This document shows, piece by piece, positions 1 to 11,447 of a stretch of 64,000 nucleotides of DNA; position 1 is the stretch's first letter, and each line of letters opens with the position of its first letter. Source of the stretch: Filosporella fistucella (lineage: Eukaryota; Ascomycota; Leotiomycetes; Helotiales); contig JAQJZZ010000020.1 of NCBI GenBank assembly GCA_030077755.1, positions 372,001-436,000 on the forward strand. The letters are read 5' to 3'. Position numbers and translations under genes: made by a program. The notes beneath the pieces are model-generated. The model saw only the letters and a program-made list of their open reading frames with translations, ran no database searches and had not been told where the DNA came from.

Positions 1-998
1 AATTTCCACCGCATCTCAAACCTCCAAACCCTATCCTCCTCACCAGCCTTACTCCCCCCTCCCTGCGCCATCACCACCTAAAAAGCCTTTCCACCTGACA
101 CCCATCATCTAATACATCACGTGTCGTTCTACCCATCCCACCTCACCCAAAAAACCTATCCCTCTCCCTCCCCTCACATAGGAGGACAAGTATAACCACA
201 TATCCATATCCAATACATTTGTATCTATACAAAAAGCGATATAGTTATTATACATCTAATTCATATCATATCCTTTAATAACGTGCTATTCTCTACAGGA
301 CGAAATAAACGTTAAATGTCACGTGATTGCCACCTTTGTCACAGTATTTTCGGGTCGTACTCACGAATCAAGTGTCTCTACTTGACAGACTTGTCCTGGT
401 ATTGGCTTTTTCCCATTCAACATCTATTCACCCCTGTGGAGAATACAAACAATAACTAACCTAACCTGTCCTGACTGCCCATTATTCTCGCTTCTTGTCC
501 TATTGGGTTCCAGGTTACGATAATATAGGTAGGTAGATGCGGGCAGTGGCTGCGCCTCCCACCACTCACATCTACACCATACGATAAGGTTGAATAAGCT
601 CAGCCTTACCACTTTCCTTTACCTTGATATCTTTTCTTCAACCAGATTCTACATCTTCTCTTACGCAGCGTTGAAATATAAATACCACCGATAGCTATCG
701 TTTGTCACCCACGATTCTTCCGGGTAGCGTAGCCTTATAGATCGCCTTGTATGACTGGACTGGGCTGGGAAGACAGCAGATGGATAAATAGATATCACTC
801 ACCTAGTCCTATCTCTCACTTATCACACATACATACCAACCTTACCTTAACCCCCAACTAAACACATAATCCACAGGTCTCGTAACACGAAAATAGACTA
901 AAGTGGAGGCTTATGTTCCCTCCTCACTAAACCACGAATCCCCTCTTTTTCTCAGCCTCTGTGATACTTCGCACAGATAGTGGGGATGAGGAAATATA
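1..998. other. intergenic / upstream region
   Basis: I see no convincing gene here; open frames are short and low in coding character. It is the upstream region of the NACHT-ankyrin gene and may hold the edge of a gene outside the window. Confidence 0.5.
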
Positions 999-3900
999 AT
1001 GGATCCCCTCTCCACGACAGCGTCTCTAATAGCTATTATTCAGCTCTCATCTAGGCTATATACACTTTTATCCTCGTTTTATCTCTCGGCTACTGGGGCG
1101 AGGGAACAGATTTCTGCGTTGAGGGGGGAGATTGTGGGGGTGCAGGATGTGGTTTGTAGGGTTTGGGATCTAGTTGGTTTGGAAGATGGGGAGGGTGAGG
1201 GCGAGGGCGAGGAGGATGGAGAGGGGGATAGGGATGAGAAAAGTCTTGCCTTAGGAAATCATCTAGACGGTGCGCTGGAAAGAGCGAAGCAGAAAGAGAG
1301 GACAGATGCAGACTCGGAATCTATATTCAAGGCGGCTGCACCATCAACTTCAACCACCCCGCTCCGAGCACCCCCTAGAACCTCCTCCCTCCCAGCACTT
1401 ACCGCCTTGCTCTTCCCCACAGGCACCCTCTCCCAGCTGAGCAATGAGCTCAACTCTCTACACATAAAGCTCTCAGCCGCATCTCCTAACAACCCAATTG
1501 ATGCCTCCCCTGGAATTGCAAGATGGAAAAGGGAGAAGTTCAAAAACATGATCAAAGTTCTGAAATGGCCATTTAAAAAGGAAGAAGTAGAGGATATGAT
1601 AGGCGTGATAGGGCGATATAAGAGTACATTGGTGATGGCGTTGAGTGTTGATAATGTGTTTGTTTCCCCTTCCTTAACTTCCCTCTCCGTCCGTCATTCG
1701 AGGTTCTCCCCGTCTTTTAAATACCGAGATAATACACGTTAAGCCAGAATTCTACCCACCATCAGATCATTGATAGCTGATATATAGGAGCTAATGAGAA
1801 TGCAGTGCCCTTTCAGTCTCAGCAAATAAAACTCTCATGTGTCTCAAAGGGAGCCTAGAAATTCAAGCCGACGTTGAAATGAAAGATAAAATGGTGAAAT
1901 GGCTAGCTATCACCGACCCATCTCTAAACTACCATGCTGGATGCCGAAAAGCACAGATAAAGACAGGGGAGTGGGTTTTTAAAAGAGACGATTTCAAGAC
2001 ATGGATGAAGAGAGGTCCAGCATGGATGTGGATCTCTGGAATACGTGAGTTGATAGAGATTGTGCAGCAACGAAAGAAGATTTGCTAATGTGCGGTAAAG
2101 CGGGATGTGGGAAGACGATTCTTAGGTAGGTGGAATATGCGACGAGATGGGGAAATGTAAATTAACTGCTGAAAATAGCTCAACCATAATCCGTCATCTC
2201 CAAAACTACTGCAAAAGCCGACCAAGACATGCACTAGCATATTTCTACTTCGATTTCAACACGGCCGCGAAGCAAGAGACTTCATCTTGTATATCCTCAA
2301 TCCTTGCACAGCTATGTTCTCAGATCCGAAATACTCCCCAGCATATGGCACAAGCCTACAAACAATGCGGAAATGGAAATCATCAGCCTAGTGTGAATGA
2401 AATGAAGGAAATGCTTTTCAAAACTCTCAAAATGTTCGATGAGGCATATATAGTTATCGATGCCTTGGATGAATGCCCAAAGAATAGCGAACGAGAACAT
2501 CTCCTTGCTCTTCTGTCAGATATTTACCAGCAAAGAGCCGAAAACCTACATATCACAGTCACTAGCAGAAGAGAACACGATATCGAAGAAGTGTTACTGC
2601 CACTATTGACGAGTCCCGCGATCGCATTGCAAGGGATCGATGTAGATACTGATATCAAATCGCATGTCGAGTACCAACTTGCAGCCGATCCAGTCCTGAA
2701 AAGGTGGTCAAAAGAGATAAAACTCGAGATGGAAACTGCGTTGCTTAAAGGTGCACACGGAATGTAGGTACTAAGACTCATACAGACACACTACTGATAT
2801 CTATAGGTTTCGCTGGGTAGCGTGCCAATTGGATTCTTTGAAGCGTTGCCTCAAAGTCAGCTTGATCAGAAAAGCACTCCAAAACTTGCCAAAGACTCTC
2901 GACGATACATACGCGCGACTCTTCCTCGAAATTGATGAAGACTATCGGCAAGATGCCAAAAATGCGCTCGTATGGCTCGCATTTTCATCACGCCCACTTC
3001 TTCTTAGCGAATTGGCAGAAGCAATTGTGATCGACCCAAAATGCGCCCCGTCATTCGATATGGAGAACCGTTTTCCAGATCCCAAGAACGTAATTCAGAT
3101 TCTCGGTAGCTTTGTCACAGTGCTGTCCCACGAAGAAAGCCCACAGGGTATTCAACCAGAAGGTTCCAACATGAGAGTGATGCTAGCACACTTCTCAGTG
3201 AAAGAGTTTCTCCTCTCCGAACGGATCGAACAGAGTACAGCGAAATTTTTCGCTACCTCTAATCTACTCGCCGAGGCATTCCTTACAAATTGTTGCTTGC
3301 TTTACACATTGCAATATGTCGAGCTGGCACCAAAACCTGCATCAGATGAGGATTTCGTGAAGTATCCACTCCTCTGGTACGCTACGACATGCTGGCCCTT
3401 ACACGTCAAACAATTGTGCCCCCAGCAATACGATGAAGTTGATAATCTTTCCTTGATGAAGCTTATAACATCAAAACATCCCATTCTGAATTTTTTTCGA
3501 TTGCAATATCCTTCCAGGAGCACACCGTTCTTCGTGGGGGGAAGCTTTTGCAATAGCCCCTTGTACCTTGCATCCAGCTTAGGTCTAACATTCCTTGTCC
3601 AACCGATTCTCGACAAGGGATGGGATGTAAATGAAATAAATTATGGTGACTCAACAGCACTACATGCTGCTGTAGAAAATGGACATGAGGATGTAGCAAG
3701 AATGTTACTTGAGGCCGATGCAGACACAGCTGTCATTGATCATGCAGGATGCACACCACTGCATCGTGCAATTGGCACCACAGAAAGTATGGTCGAGCTT
3801 TTGATGGTACATGGACCATATTTTCAAGTGTCGGATCACTATGGCTTGACACCTCTCCATTCTGCAGTTTTGCAGGGCAACGATAGCATTGTAAATTTGC

Positions 3901-4513
3901 TATTACACGGGGGAGCAGAATGTGATGTGAAGGGAAGTAGATTGGGACAGGTACGACCATCACTAGCACAACTAAGGCAGGGGTTGAGCCTTAGCCATCG
4001 CCGAATTCGAATCGCAAATCAATTGAATATAAACACTAATTCTGTGTGCAGACTCCTCTTCACTTGGCAGCATGGTACAACCACACTAGTCAGCTGGAGA
4101 TGCTACTGAAATTTGGAGCAGATATCAATGCGAAAACGACAGATGGGAGAACTGCACTACACTATGCAGCTGGCTCTAATGAGAAAATTCTCCCATATCT
4201 TATTGCCAATAATGCAGACCTTGAGGTTCAAGATGATAAGGGAGAGACTGCATTATATTGGGCAGCTGCTCATGGAGAGTGCATGGCAGTTGAGATTCTG
4301 ATTGCAGCTGGCGCGGGTACCTATTCGACACTTATCCTTCTTGCCAAAAATGGGTTTCATGTTGGTTTCCATATAGTACTGGATGTGGCAATGACAAACA
4401 GAAGTACAGCAGAAGACGCTTGGAATGCACTGAGGAGGGTTGTAGCAGACGGTCATGGAATCTGTAGTGGATGTCGGGAATTGTTGGCAGGGATGGCGAA
4501 GACAGGACCTTGA
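999..4513 (+). CDS. NACHT-ankyrin NLR-like (STAND) protein, probable internal frameshift
   Basis: The N-terminus from 999 has the hydrophobic helix typical of fungal NLR N-terminal domains (MDPLSTTASLIAI), followed by an acidic glycine/glutamate stretch. A Walker A motif, GKAGCGKT, lies at about 2094-2117 and a Walker B motif, VIDALDEC, at about 2453-2476. Ankyrin repeats fill the C-terminus (about 3640-4330). Supported introns are 2126-2178, 2764-2806 and 3951-4051; each restores a conserved frame. An intron between about 1645 and 1820 is likely but its ends are not fixed. The segment before Walker A (ending WMWISGI, about 2040) is in another frame from Walker A, and only about 40 bp separate them, too short for an intron. 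TGA at 2046 and TAA at 2086 close the two frames. The gene is therefore either frameshifted or carries a small insertion. Family members act as intracellular non-self sensors; the ligand is unknown. Confidence 0.75.
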
Positions 4514-4532
4514 AGTGTTCCGTGAGGTTAAG

Positions 4533-5181
4533 TCAGTTATTGCCCCCGGGCTCCAATATTTCGCAAGGAGTGGTGGTTGATTTGTGACCGCAGCATGTCC
4601 GCCCTTTTATGGCTTTGTCTTCGTATTCATCCTCGTCCATATTTCGCATTGTGTACGCATAGCTGACCCTTCCCCAGGAAAGCCAGTTAGTATTGTAGGT
4701 TTGGGACAGACCTTTGCTGGCTGGGAATGACAGTCGTTGCCGTAGTTCCCTTTCTCTGCATATCTTCATCGGTGTCCACAATATATGCATTGCTCTCCCT
4801 CTTCATATTGGTCATTGTTACAAGAGGCCTTCTGGGCAATGTGGTGTGTATTGGGGCTTCATTGGAACGGAACTGTTCCCAAGTCCGCCGGGCTGTACGA
4901 AGCCCTTCCTCAGTAGACAAACTTTCACTGGAATATTCTTGTATGCAATCATTCTCGTACTCGTGTTGCAGAATGGAGGTTTCGACATGCACTCGATTTA
5001 TCTGGGTTCAATTGGGTCAGCATCTAATGCTGTACTCATTCATAAATGACGCACCACCATAATCGTTATCCTCTTGACTAGAGTCCACTAATCTTCGGTA
5101 TCTCCCAGGGGTTTCACCGTTTTCCTCTCGTCGTACAGTCTTCAGGCCGAGATTTGTTTCTCTTGATTCTGATGCCCTCTC
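4533..5181 (-). CDS. possible spliced gene or gene relic, function unknown
   Basis: Three minus-strand segments look coding although no long ORF joins them. The first (about 5181-5061) follows an AG acceptor and encodes a hydrophilic stretch containing ETPGRYRRLVDSS. The second (about 4992-4720) is acidic and serine-rich. The third (about 4660-4533) contains MDEDEYEDKAIKG and ends in a TAA stop. A plausible intron with a TACTAAC branch point separates the last two. Between the first two, two in-frame stops lie within about 15 bp, so a second intron or decay is needed. The composition resembles a cytoplasmic tail. I recognise no family and see no start exon. Confidence 0.25.
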
Positions 5182-6161
5182 CTATTCTCGGCCCGTGAAG
5201 AGTAAATGAGAATGTCGCAGTTGCCAGTGGACAGTTACTTGGAACATGACGGACGGGTCGGGTCATCCCGAAGCTGCGGACCGTCTCTTCAAGACTTCGA
5301 CAAACATTATCCTTTTCGGGAGTGATAGTATATATATCGGAAGAAATTGGTGGTCAGAAAAGCTCTAGCTAGGAAATAACGAGACAGAGCTTAGATTGAA
5401 TTGGAACACGAAGGCAGGATCATAATGTCGACGCGATCCGGATGACGCGCAGAGTGGTCCGTGCCATTTCACTCTCTTCACACCAACCCTTCCCCTACCC
5501 AGACTTGTCTCCCAAACATGGACTCCATATATCAAACCATCATTACCTTTTCAGACAAATTTTCCAGCGTCATCTCCGCAGTCATTCTTCAAAGACCGGA
5601 TGCACACTTCAATTCGCATTGTACGAATGAAGAAACGCAAAAATCCTCGTTATCTCAACTATGGTGGCTCTCAATTCTTCCTCCCTCCAAGGGGCATGCC
5701 TCAAATTATGATATTACCCCAGACAAACACGAACCAAATTAATCAAAATATGGTTTGCCATATAACAAGCGTTGATATTAATATGTGGGAAATATTCAAC
5801 TTCACCCCCAAACAAGGGCATCCCGCTATAATCACATGATATAGCTTTAATCAACCCTCTGAGTTGTCAAATATCATTTTACCATGTCTCAGATCTCAGT
5901 CTATCCATTCTTCCTATCTGGAGAAATCCGGTAAAAGACATTTGTTTCTTGTTCTTTCATATACCGAGCATTTTGAGTTTCATCGATTTCAGCTGAAACT
6001 TCTTTGCCGTTCCATCCCTGATATACGTGGCAGAACACGCGTTGACCCATGATTTATACCCGTCGCGTCCACATACTTTGTTACGAGCGATTACAACTAT
6101 AACAATCAAGCTGTATCAAGCAGCTCCTTCACAATCGGATTCAGGAGACAATTCCCACGAA
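5182..6161. other. intergenic region
   Basis: No supported gene. Plus-strand open frames at about 5442-6050 are short, overlap in several frames and show no domain or signal peptide. The 3' part is the promoter region of the Ras-like gene. Confidence 0.4.
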
Positions 6162-6924
6162 ATGGATCAGTCTCCCACCGCGAAGTTTATTGTTGAGATT
6201 CTAGGAGACGCTGGGGTTGGTAAGAGAGCTATAGCTGATAGGGTATATTTGTCTCATGATGCGCATCTTTAATTCATACCTACTAATTACTTCACAGTAC
6301 TGCTTGGATAGGTTTGCCAGTGATCCGGTGACTACTGGTGACTCCACCGTCAAGACTATTGAAGTCGAGGGACAAGATATTATTCTCGATATCAGAACTG
6401 CCGAAGATCCTTATATCAGCCTTTCTGATGATTGGTACCAAGCCGCGTCTGGATTTTTGCTTGTTTATGATGTTACTTGCGCTAAATCTTTCGCACTCAT
6501 TGAACCTATGTACAGAGAAGTTCGTGAGCGAGGGCACAAATTCCAGACCGTTGTCATCGCAGGCAACAAGTGTGATGAAGAAAAAGATAGAGAGATGACA
6601 GATGAAGAAGGTCATAATCTGGCAATGAAGTTACACTGTGGATTTGCGGAGCTCTCTGCAAAAAGAGACACCGGTTTGGAGGAAATGTTCAACAGCATGG
6701 CTGGACAAATGCTGGCATTGAACGAGATCAAAGAAGAACTTGAAGCTCATCAAATTGCGAAAAAGAATCGTAAACGAAGGCACGTACGAAGATTCTCAAA
6801 GTCCTGGAAACGCTTTCGCCGAAACATGGATGACTTCTGGAATGAGATTTTGTGTTGGATTCTTGGATATGATCGCCGGCTGGTATTTACGCCAGTTCCC
6901 CCGCTCGAGCATTTTCAACTTTGA
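6162..6924 (+). CDS. atypical Ras-like small GTPase, likely catalytically impaired
   Basis: Two exons (6162-6242 and 6298-6924) are joined by a 55-bp intron in phase 0. The P-loop reads GDAGVGKRA, so the Ser/Thr that coordinates magnesium in GxxxxGK[ST] is Arg. The G3 DTAGQE region is replaced by a sequence with TAEDP and lacks the DxxG core. G4 is normal (NKCD) and G5 is SAK. A core phrase, LLVYDVTCAKSF, is clearly Ras-like. The C-terminus is basic (KKNRKRRHVRRF), suggesting membrane or nucleic-acid contact, but ends HFQL without a CaaX box. The product is 235 residues. Guanine binding through G4/G5 may remain, but normal Mg-GTP binding and hydrolysis are unlikely. It may be a pseudo-GTPase scaffold. 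Confidence 0.8.
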
Positions 6925-7371
6925 GCCTTATATTCAGAGAGAGGACAACAAAAAGACCTTGGAAAGGCTTGAAATTAACTTTGTCGGTGTGAGATTTTTG
7001 GTACAGGGGTACATCCGAGTATATCTACCGACATCAAATTCTCGCCGATCGACCTCATCTCCGCCCACCGGGATTTCCTCGGGGAGCGATTAGCAAACTC
7101 AAACCCAGACACAAATACAAAAGCGACTCTCACATACTCAATCGTGGAGATGGACGAGCATTAATGTTTGAAATCAACTTCAATTACTACACCGCCCACA
7201 CCTAGAGGTTTAGAAGTCACAAATTTGGGAAGTCCGCACGCCTGACTTTATATCCTCCCGCATCACCCCGTCACTCCCCGAGTGTATATATTGCCACTAC
7301 TCACACATATCCATCCTTCGGAGCCATACTGGTACTTTATTCGTTTCGAATAACACTGTTTTGCAGTTCAG
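6925..7371. other. intergenic / promoter of the tannase-family gene
   Basis: No gene seen. It contains a TATA-like run near 7284-7291, about 80 bp before the next start codon. Confidence 0.5.
7284..7291 (+). promoter_or_regulatory. TATA-like element
   Basis: The sequence tatatatt lies about 80 bp upstream of the ATG at 7372, a usual distance for a fungal core promoter. It is a sequence match only. Confidence 0.35.
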
Positions 7372-9027
7372 ATGAACAAATCTCAAGTTATGGGTGGAGG
7401 TTGGTGGTCGGCCTTCAAGACACCAGCTCTGTCCATTCTAGGGTTCCAGTCAATGGGAGGGTATGCAGCACCAGCACTCAACTGCTCAATCTCATCAATC
7501 TCCTCAATCCTCTTGGCAAACGCAAACATCACTTATGCCGTAGCAGTGTCGGAGAATGGCACGTGGTTTAAACCCTCCCCGTCATTTCCGGACCCTGCAG
7601 TGGGACTTCCGGAACTTTGTGCCATCAACATCAATGTTACTTCGTCTCCCAGCTCATCTTACAATTTCGGACTGTTCTTGCCTCGAGATTGGAACTCACG
7701 ATTCCTGACCTCAGGAAATGGAGGATTCAGTGGAGGGATCAATTGGATCGATATGACAGGGAGTTCCCTATCAGGATTTGCGTCAATGTCCACAGACACG
7801 GGGCATATTTCAGCTTCCCCTGATGCAACTTGGGCATTGAATAGACCTGAATCTCAAATTGATTGGGCTCATCGAGCCATGCATGGTTCAGTTGAACTGG
7901 CGAAACTCATCACCCAAAAGTACTATGGAAGCAACATCAAGTACTCTTATTTCTCGGCTTGCTCAACAGGTGGAAGACAGGGACTGAAGGAAGTCCAGAT
8001 GTATCCCAATGATTTTGATGGTGTGATCTCTGCCGCTCCAGCATGGTGGACCTCACATCTACAGCCCTGGTCTGTTGAAGTTGGTCTATGGAATCTGCCT
8101 GTCGACAGTCCACATCATATCTCATCTCCCTTGTTCCCAGTCATTGCAGCAGAAGTGCTTCGACAATGCGATCCTCAAGATGGTCTTACAGATGGTATTA
8201 TCTCTGACCCTCAACGCTGCCATTTCATCCCAGAAACCCTTCTATGTACGCCTTCTTCAAGCAGTACCACATGTCTGAGTGCACCTCAACTCAAAACACT
8301 CTCGAAATTCTACAAGGACTGGGTTGAGACGAATAATACATTCATGTTCCCCAGTTATCCACTAGGTGCAGAATCTCAGTATCCTTTCCTTCTGAATACA
8401 GAATCAGGGGTACCATCTGCAATGGGCACCACATGGGTTGAGAATTTCGTACTGAACAAAACTGTCAATTCCTGGCTCAACGATTTCAGCCTCGCAACCG
8501 TTGAGCTAGGCGATTCTCTCAATCCAGGCAATGCAAATGCAGACGACTTCGACCTCTCGCCATTCGCTGCACGAGGCGGCAAGTTACTGATGTATCACGG
8601 TCTTGCAGATGGTCTAATCCCAGCTACATCAAGCATATATTTCTACAATTCAGTCATACAAACACTAGTCCCGAAGGGCGTTTCTGTATCTGATTTCTAC
8701 AAATTCTATCTTATTCCAGGAATGCAGCATTGTTCCGGTTCCGTGGGAGATGCCCCTTGGTATCTTGGAGGTGGGGGTCAGTACACCAAAGTCCTGAATA
8801 CGAAAGGAGAAGGAGACGCGAGAAGTGATGTATTGAAAGCTTTGATGAAGTGGGTGGAAGAGGGTGTTGCCCCACAGGAATTAGTGGTTACGAAGTGGGT
8901 GGATGATGATGCTTTAAAGGGAGTGAAGAGACAGAGACCTGTTTGTGCGTACCCGATGCAGGCTAGGTATGATGGCAAGGGAGATCCTGATTTGGAGGGC
9001 AGTTGGGTGTGTAAGAGTTTGTATTGA
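7372..9027 (+). CDS. tannase / feruloyl esterase family protein
   Basis: Single exon of 551 residues, a normal length for the fungal tannase/feruloyl esterase family (alpha/beta hydrolases that cleave gallate or hydroxycinnamate esters of plant phenolics). The nucleophile motif is at about residues 195-202 (SACSTGGR) with Ser198 next to Cys197. The acid is in YHGLADGLIP and the base in GMQHCSG, giving the CS-D-HC arrangement in which two cysteines flank the triad. The N-terminus has only a weak signal-like segment (about residues 15-35), so secretion is likely but not certain from this start. Many Asn-X-Ser/Thr sites fit a secreted glycoprotein. Tannase cannot be told from feruloyl esterase by sequence alone. 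Confidence 0.92.
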   Translation: MNKSQVMGGGWWSAFKTPALSILGFQSMGGYAAPALNCSISSISSILLANANITYAVAVSENGTWFKPSPSFPDPAVGLPELCAININVTSSPSSSYNFGLFLPRDWNSRFLTSGNGGFSGGINWIDMTGSSLSGFASMSTDTGHISASPDATWALNRPESQIDWAHRAMHGSVELAKLITQKYYGSNIKYSYFSACSTGGRQGLKEVQMYPNDFDGVISAAPAWWTSHLQPWSVEVGLWNLPVDSPHHISSPLFPVIAAEVLRQCDPQDGLTDGIISDPQRCHFIPETLLCTPSSSSTTCLSAPQLKTLSKFYKDWVETNNTFMFPSYPLGAESQYPFLLNTESGVPSAMGTTWVENFVLNKTVNSWLNDFSLATVELGDSLNPGNANADDFDLSPFAARGGKLLMYHGLADGLIPATSSIYFYNSVIQTLVPKGVSVSDFYKFYLIPGMQHCSGSVGDAPWYLGGGGQYTKVLNTKGEGDARSDVLKALMKWVEEGVAPQELVVTKWVDDDALKGVKRQRPVCAYPMQARYDGKGDPDLEGSWVCKSLY

Positions 9028-10084
9028 GGACTTGGATATAACGTTCTGTAATTTTATTTGTTGTTGATGTCAGATGGTTCAATGATCAAGTATTGTGGGC
9101 TGCTCGCATTTGACATTGCTGCTGTATACAATCTTACGATGAAGATTACATAGTTTTAGGACAATGGCCATTCCAGACGAAGCTACACTAGGCAAATCCC
9201 TTGCACTTTCTCTCAATGTACCCGGTGTTATCCTATGTATAGGATACTCGATTCCAGTACCTCGTTTTACCAGCATTTCCCCATTCTCCTCCCATGCCCT
9301 TGTTCTCCCACAAAGCGACGCGCATTCAACATGGCAGCATGACCCCGCGCCACACGCGCCGCGCAAGGCTCTCCAGCTTTCAGACCAACACCTTCAAAAC
9401 TTCAAAGCGTGGATACATAGCCACAACTCAAGAATAAATCTGAAAGCATGGTAATTTTATGTCGTGTTGGTTTTCCTTCTAAGTTATTAGTAAGTGATGG
9501 CAGAGGTGATAAAGCTTGTTTCATCACATCGTACAGTTTCAAGAAGTGAGGCGCAAGAATATGCATACTTTTAATCAGCGATAAGTGTTGCATTCTTTGT
9601 ACTTGAGACTTCCAGAGTATCTTCTGTCGTGCCATTGTAATTGAGACAGGGCAACTTTGTGACTAGGGCAGGTTTATTTGTAGGAATGAATAACTTGTGT
9701 CGAATACTCACCTGGTTGGAATTTGAGAATAAATTATACGCACCAGTGAGCAAGACAAAAGCAAAGGGAGCTAGGTAGTATATGATCGAAAGTGTTGACC
9801 GCATCCAGATTGATCTCTAACAAGATGCAATTGTTCAAAGGGGTGAAGGATTTTGTTGGTGGAGAGGGTCTGTGAGAAAATGTAGAAAGAAGGCAACACT
9901 AAAATATAGGACTTTAATCTGCCTTATCGAATAGCAATAAGATTTGAGTATTTATTGTCACTTTCCTCGCCATTAACGATAATCGTTGCAGCTTCTCATT
10001 TCCAGCAATACAGATACCCTCACTTAACACCACCATACCAATCGAAACAGCCCAAGACACCAAAACACAACTAAACGCACCAAA
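9028..10084. other. intergenic, possible small spliced minus-strand ORF
   Basis: On the minus strand, 9804-9712 begins with an ATG and a strongly hydrophobic leader (MRSTLSIIYYLAPFAFVLLTG), followed directly by a consensus GTGAGT donor. I could not find a convincing continuing exon. A cysteine-containing minus-strand frame at 9079-9366 has no start context. Both are left as candidates only. Confidence 0.25.
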
Positions 10085-10507
10085 ATGCATTTCAACTCCT
10101 GCACCCTCTTCTTCATATCTTTTCTCGCCATAGGTACATGCGTACCTCACCTATCTCCCCAATCCGACCAAAATCCCCAAGACTTCAGCATCGAAAAGCC
10201 CATCCATATTCTACCTGTCGAAACCGAAGTTGCTCCCCTCAACCTTGATAAACTACCCCTTGCCCGCCAAGAATCAGAGCAAACTCAAGAAGAAAAGGAG
10301 GCAGAATTGGTGAAAAAAGAGGCGCAAGGGGAACCGCTAAGCTCTACAGAAAAGGAGAGAATCGATAAGGATGGAGCGGAGTGGCTCGATAAACTGGGAC
10401 GTATGAGAGATATTTGTATGCGTATAATTGAAGACAAGTTTGATAATGAGGGGGCGGAAAATGAGTATAACCGTGAGAATGGGATTTTTACTGGTTCGGC
10501 TTTTTGA
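10085..10507 (+). CDS. small secreted protein, unknown function (paralogue of the 11181 gene)
   Basis: 140 residues starting MHFNSCTLFFISFLAIGTC, a clear signal peptide, so the product should enter the secretory pathway. The mature part is charged, rich in Glu/Gln/Lys, with a predicted helical stretch around residues 60-110 and a KK pair before EAQ. Just after the signal peptide the pattern SPQSDQNPQDFSIE resembles TPQSDFGFQNFDLE in the next gene, which suggests the two are diverged tandem paralogues. It has few cysteines, unlike classical disulfide-rich effectors. I recognise no family. Confidence 0.65.
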   Translation: MHFNSCTLFFISFLAIGTCVPHLSPQSDQNPQDFSIEKPIHILPVETEVAPLNLDKLPLARQESEQTQEEKEAELVKKEAQGEPLSSTEKERIDKDGAEWLDKLGRMRDICMRIIEDKFDNEGAENEYNRENGIFTGSAF

Positions 10508-11180
10508 TGGAGGTCTCGCTGTTAGGATTTCGTTTAAGGATCGTAGGAACATCTGTGATGCGTATTACCCTTCTCGAGACCAAATAATGGTGATTGTGCT
10601 ATACCAAAACAATTTCATACTTCCACCGCTCCCAGCTTGCCAAAATCCAAAAACATGACAGGGATGTTAACTCGCCCAAAGTTTAATCACTACCGATATT
10701 CTGACTCATCTCTCCGCCAATATTTGAAAGCTCCTCTCATTCGTCCCATCGCATCTCCAAACGCGGGAAGCTCATGCATAAATTCTGTGCCACTGTGCCG
10801 CATCGCCAGGCTCTTCAACTTCTCCAGCCTCAAATCTTTTGGAAAGCATGAATATTATAGGCATTTTCAAGAAATAGGAAGGAGAAAATCTTACAGTATG
10901 CTTATTCTGGTGAGAGTTACACAAAAAATTGTGGGTGAGGAGGATATCTGAATGGTTGCAGATTCCGAGGACTGAGGTAGAAGTATAGATGAGGTCTTAT
11001 GGAAGGTTAATAGTGCTAGGAGATAGAAGTATAAGAGGAAGAGAATTTTCAAAGCAGAATTCATTCTCATCACTTCCATATCTACCCATCATCAACACCC
11101 AACACCCTTCAATTCACCAGAAAATAAAACACTCCACCTCATCAACACCTCAACCACAACTCCCCATCATCCTCTCCAAA
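10508..11180. other. intergenic region between two small secreted genes
   Basis: No gene supported. The last 100 bp are AC-rich, as expected for the 5' leader of the next gene. Confidence 0.5.
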
Positions 11181-11447
11181 ATGCAATTTTCTTCTCTCAT
11201 CCTCTTTCTCACCCCCCTTACACTCATCGCCTCTCTTCCACTCCCATCTCCAACACCACAATCAGATTTCGGCTTCCAAAACTTCGATCTCGAAAATTTC
11301 AATCATATTTTCGGAAGCAATCTCAATTTAGCACAAGCTGTGAAACTCATCGAGAGTGTTTCCACCTTTAATGGAGGAGCGGAGAAGAGAGAAGCACAGC
11401 AGAACCATGGGATGATGGTTAAGGGATCGCCGGGAGAGGATGCGTAG
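11181..11447 (+). CDS. small secreted protein with a Kex2/STE13-like site
   Basis: 88 residues. The ATG at 11181 is chosen because it opens directly on a signal peptide (MQFSSLILFLTPLTLIAS). The middle resembles the protein encoded at 10085. Near the C-terminus is EKREAQQ: a KR pair followed by EA, the order used for Kex2 cleavage and dipeptidyl trimming in yeast alpha-factor-type precursors. This would release a C-terminal peptide of about 16 residues rich in Gly and Met. The site is directly visible; use as a peptide precursor is inference. Confidence 0.6.
   Translation: MQFSSLILFLTPLTLIASLPLPSPTPQSDFGFQNFDLENFNHIFGSNLNLAQAVKLIESVSTFNGGAEKREAQQNHGMMVKGSPGEDA

Noticed and set aside
9079..9366. 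Cysteine-containing minus-strand frame as an effector gene
   Set aside because: No ATG with signal peptide and no supporting splice; cysteine pattern matches no family I know.
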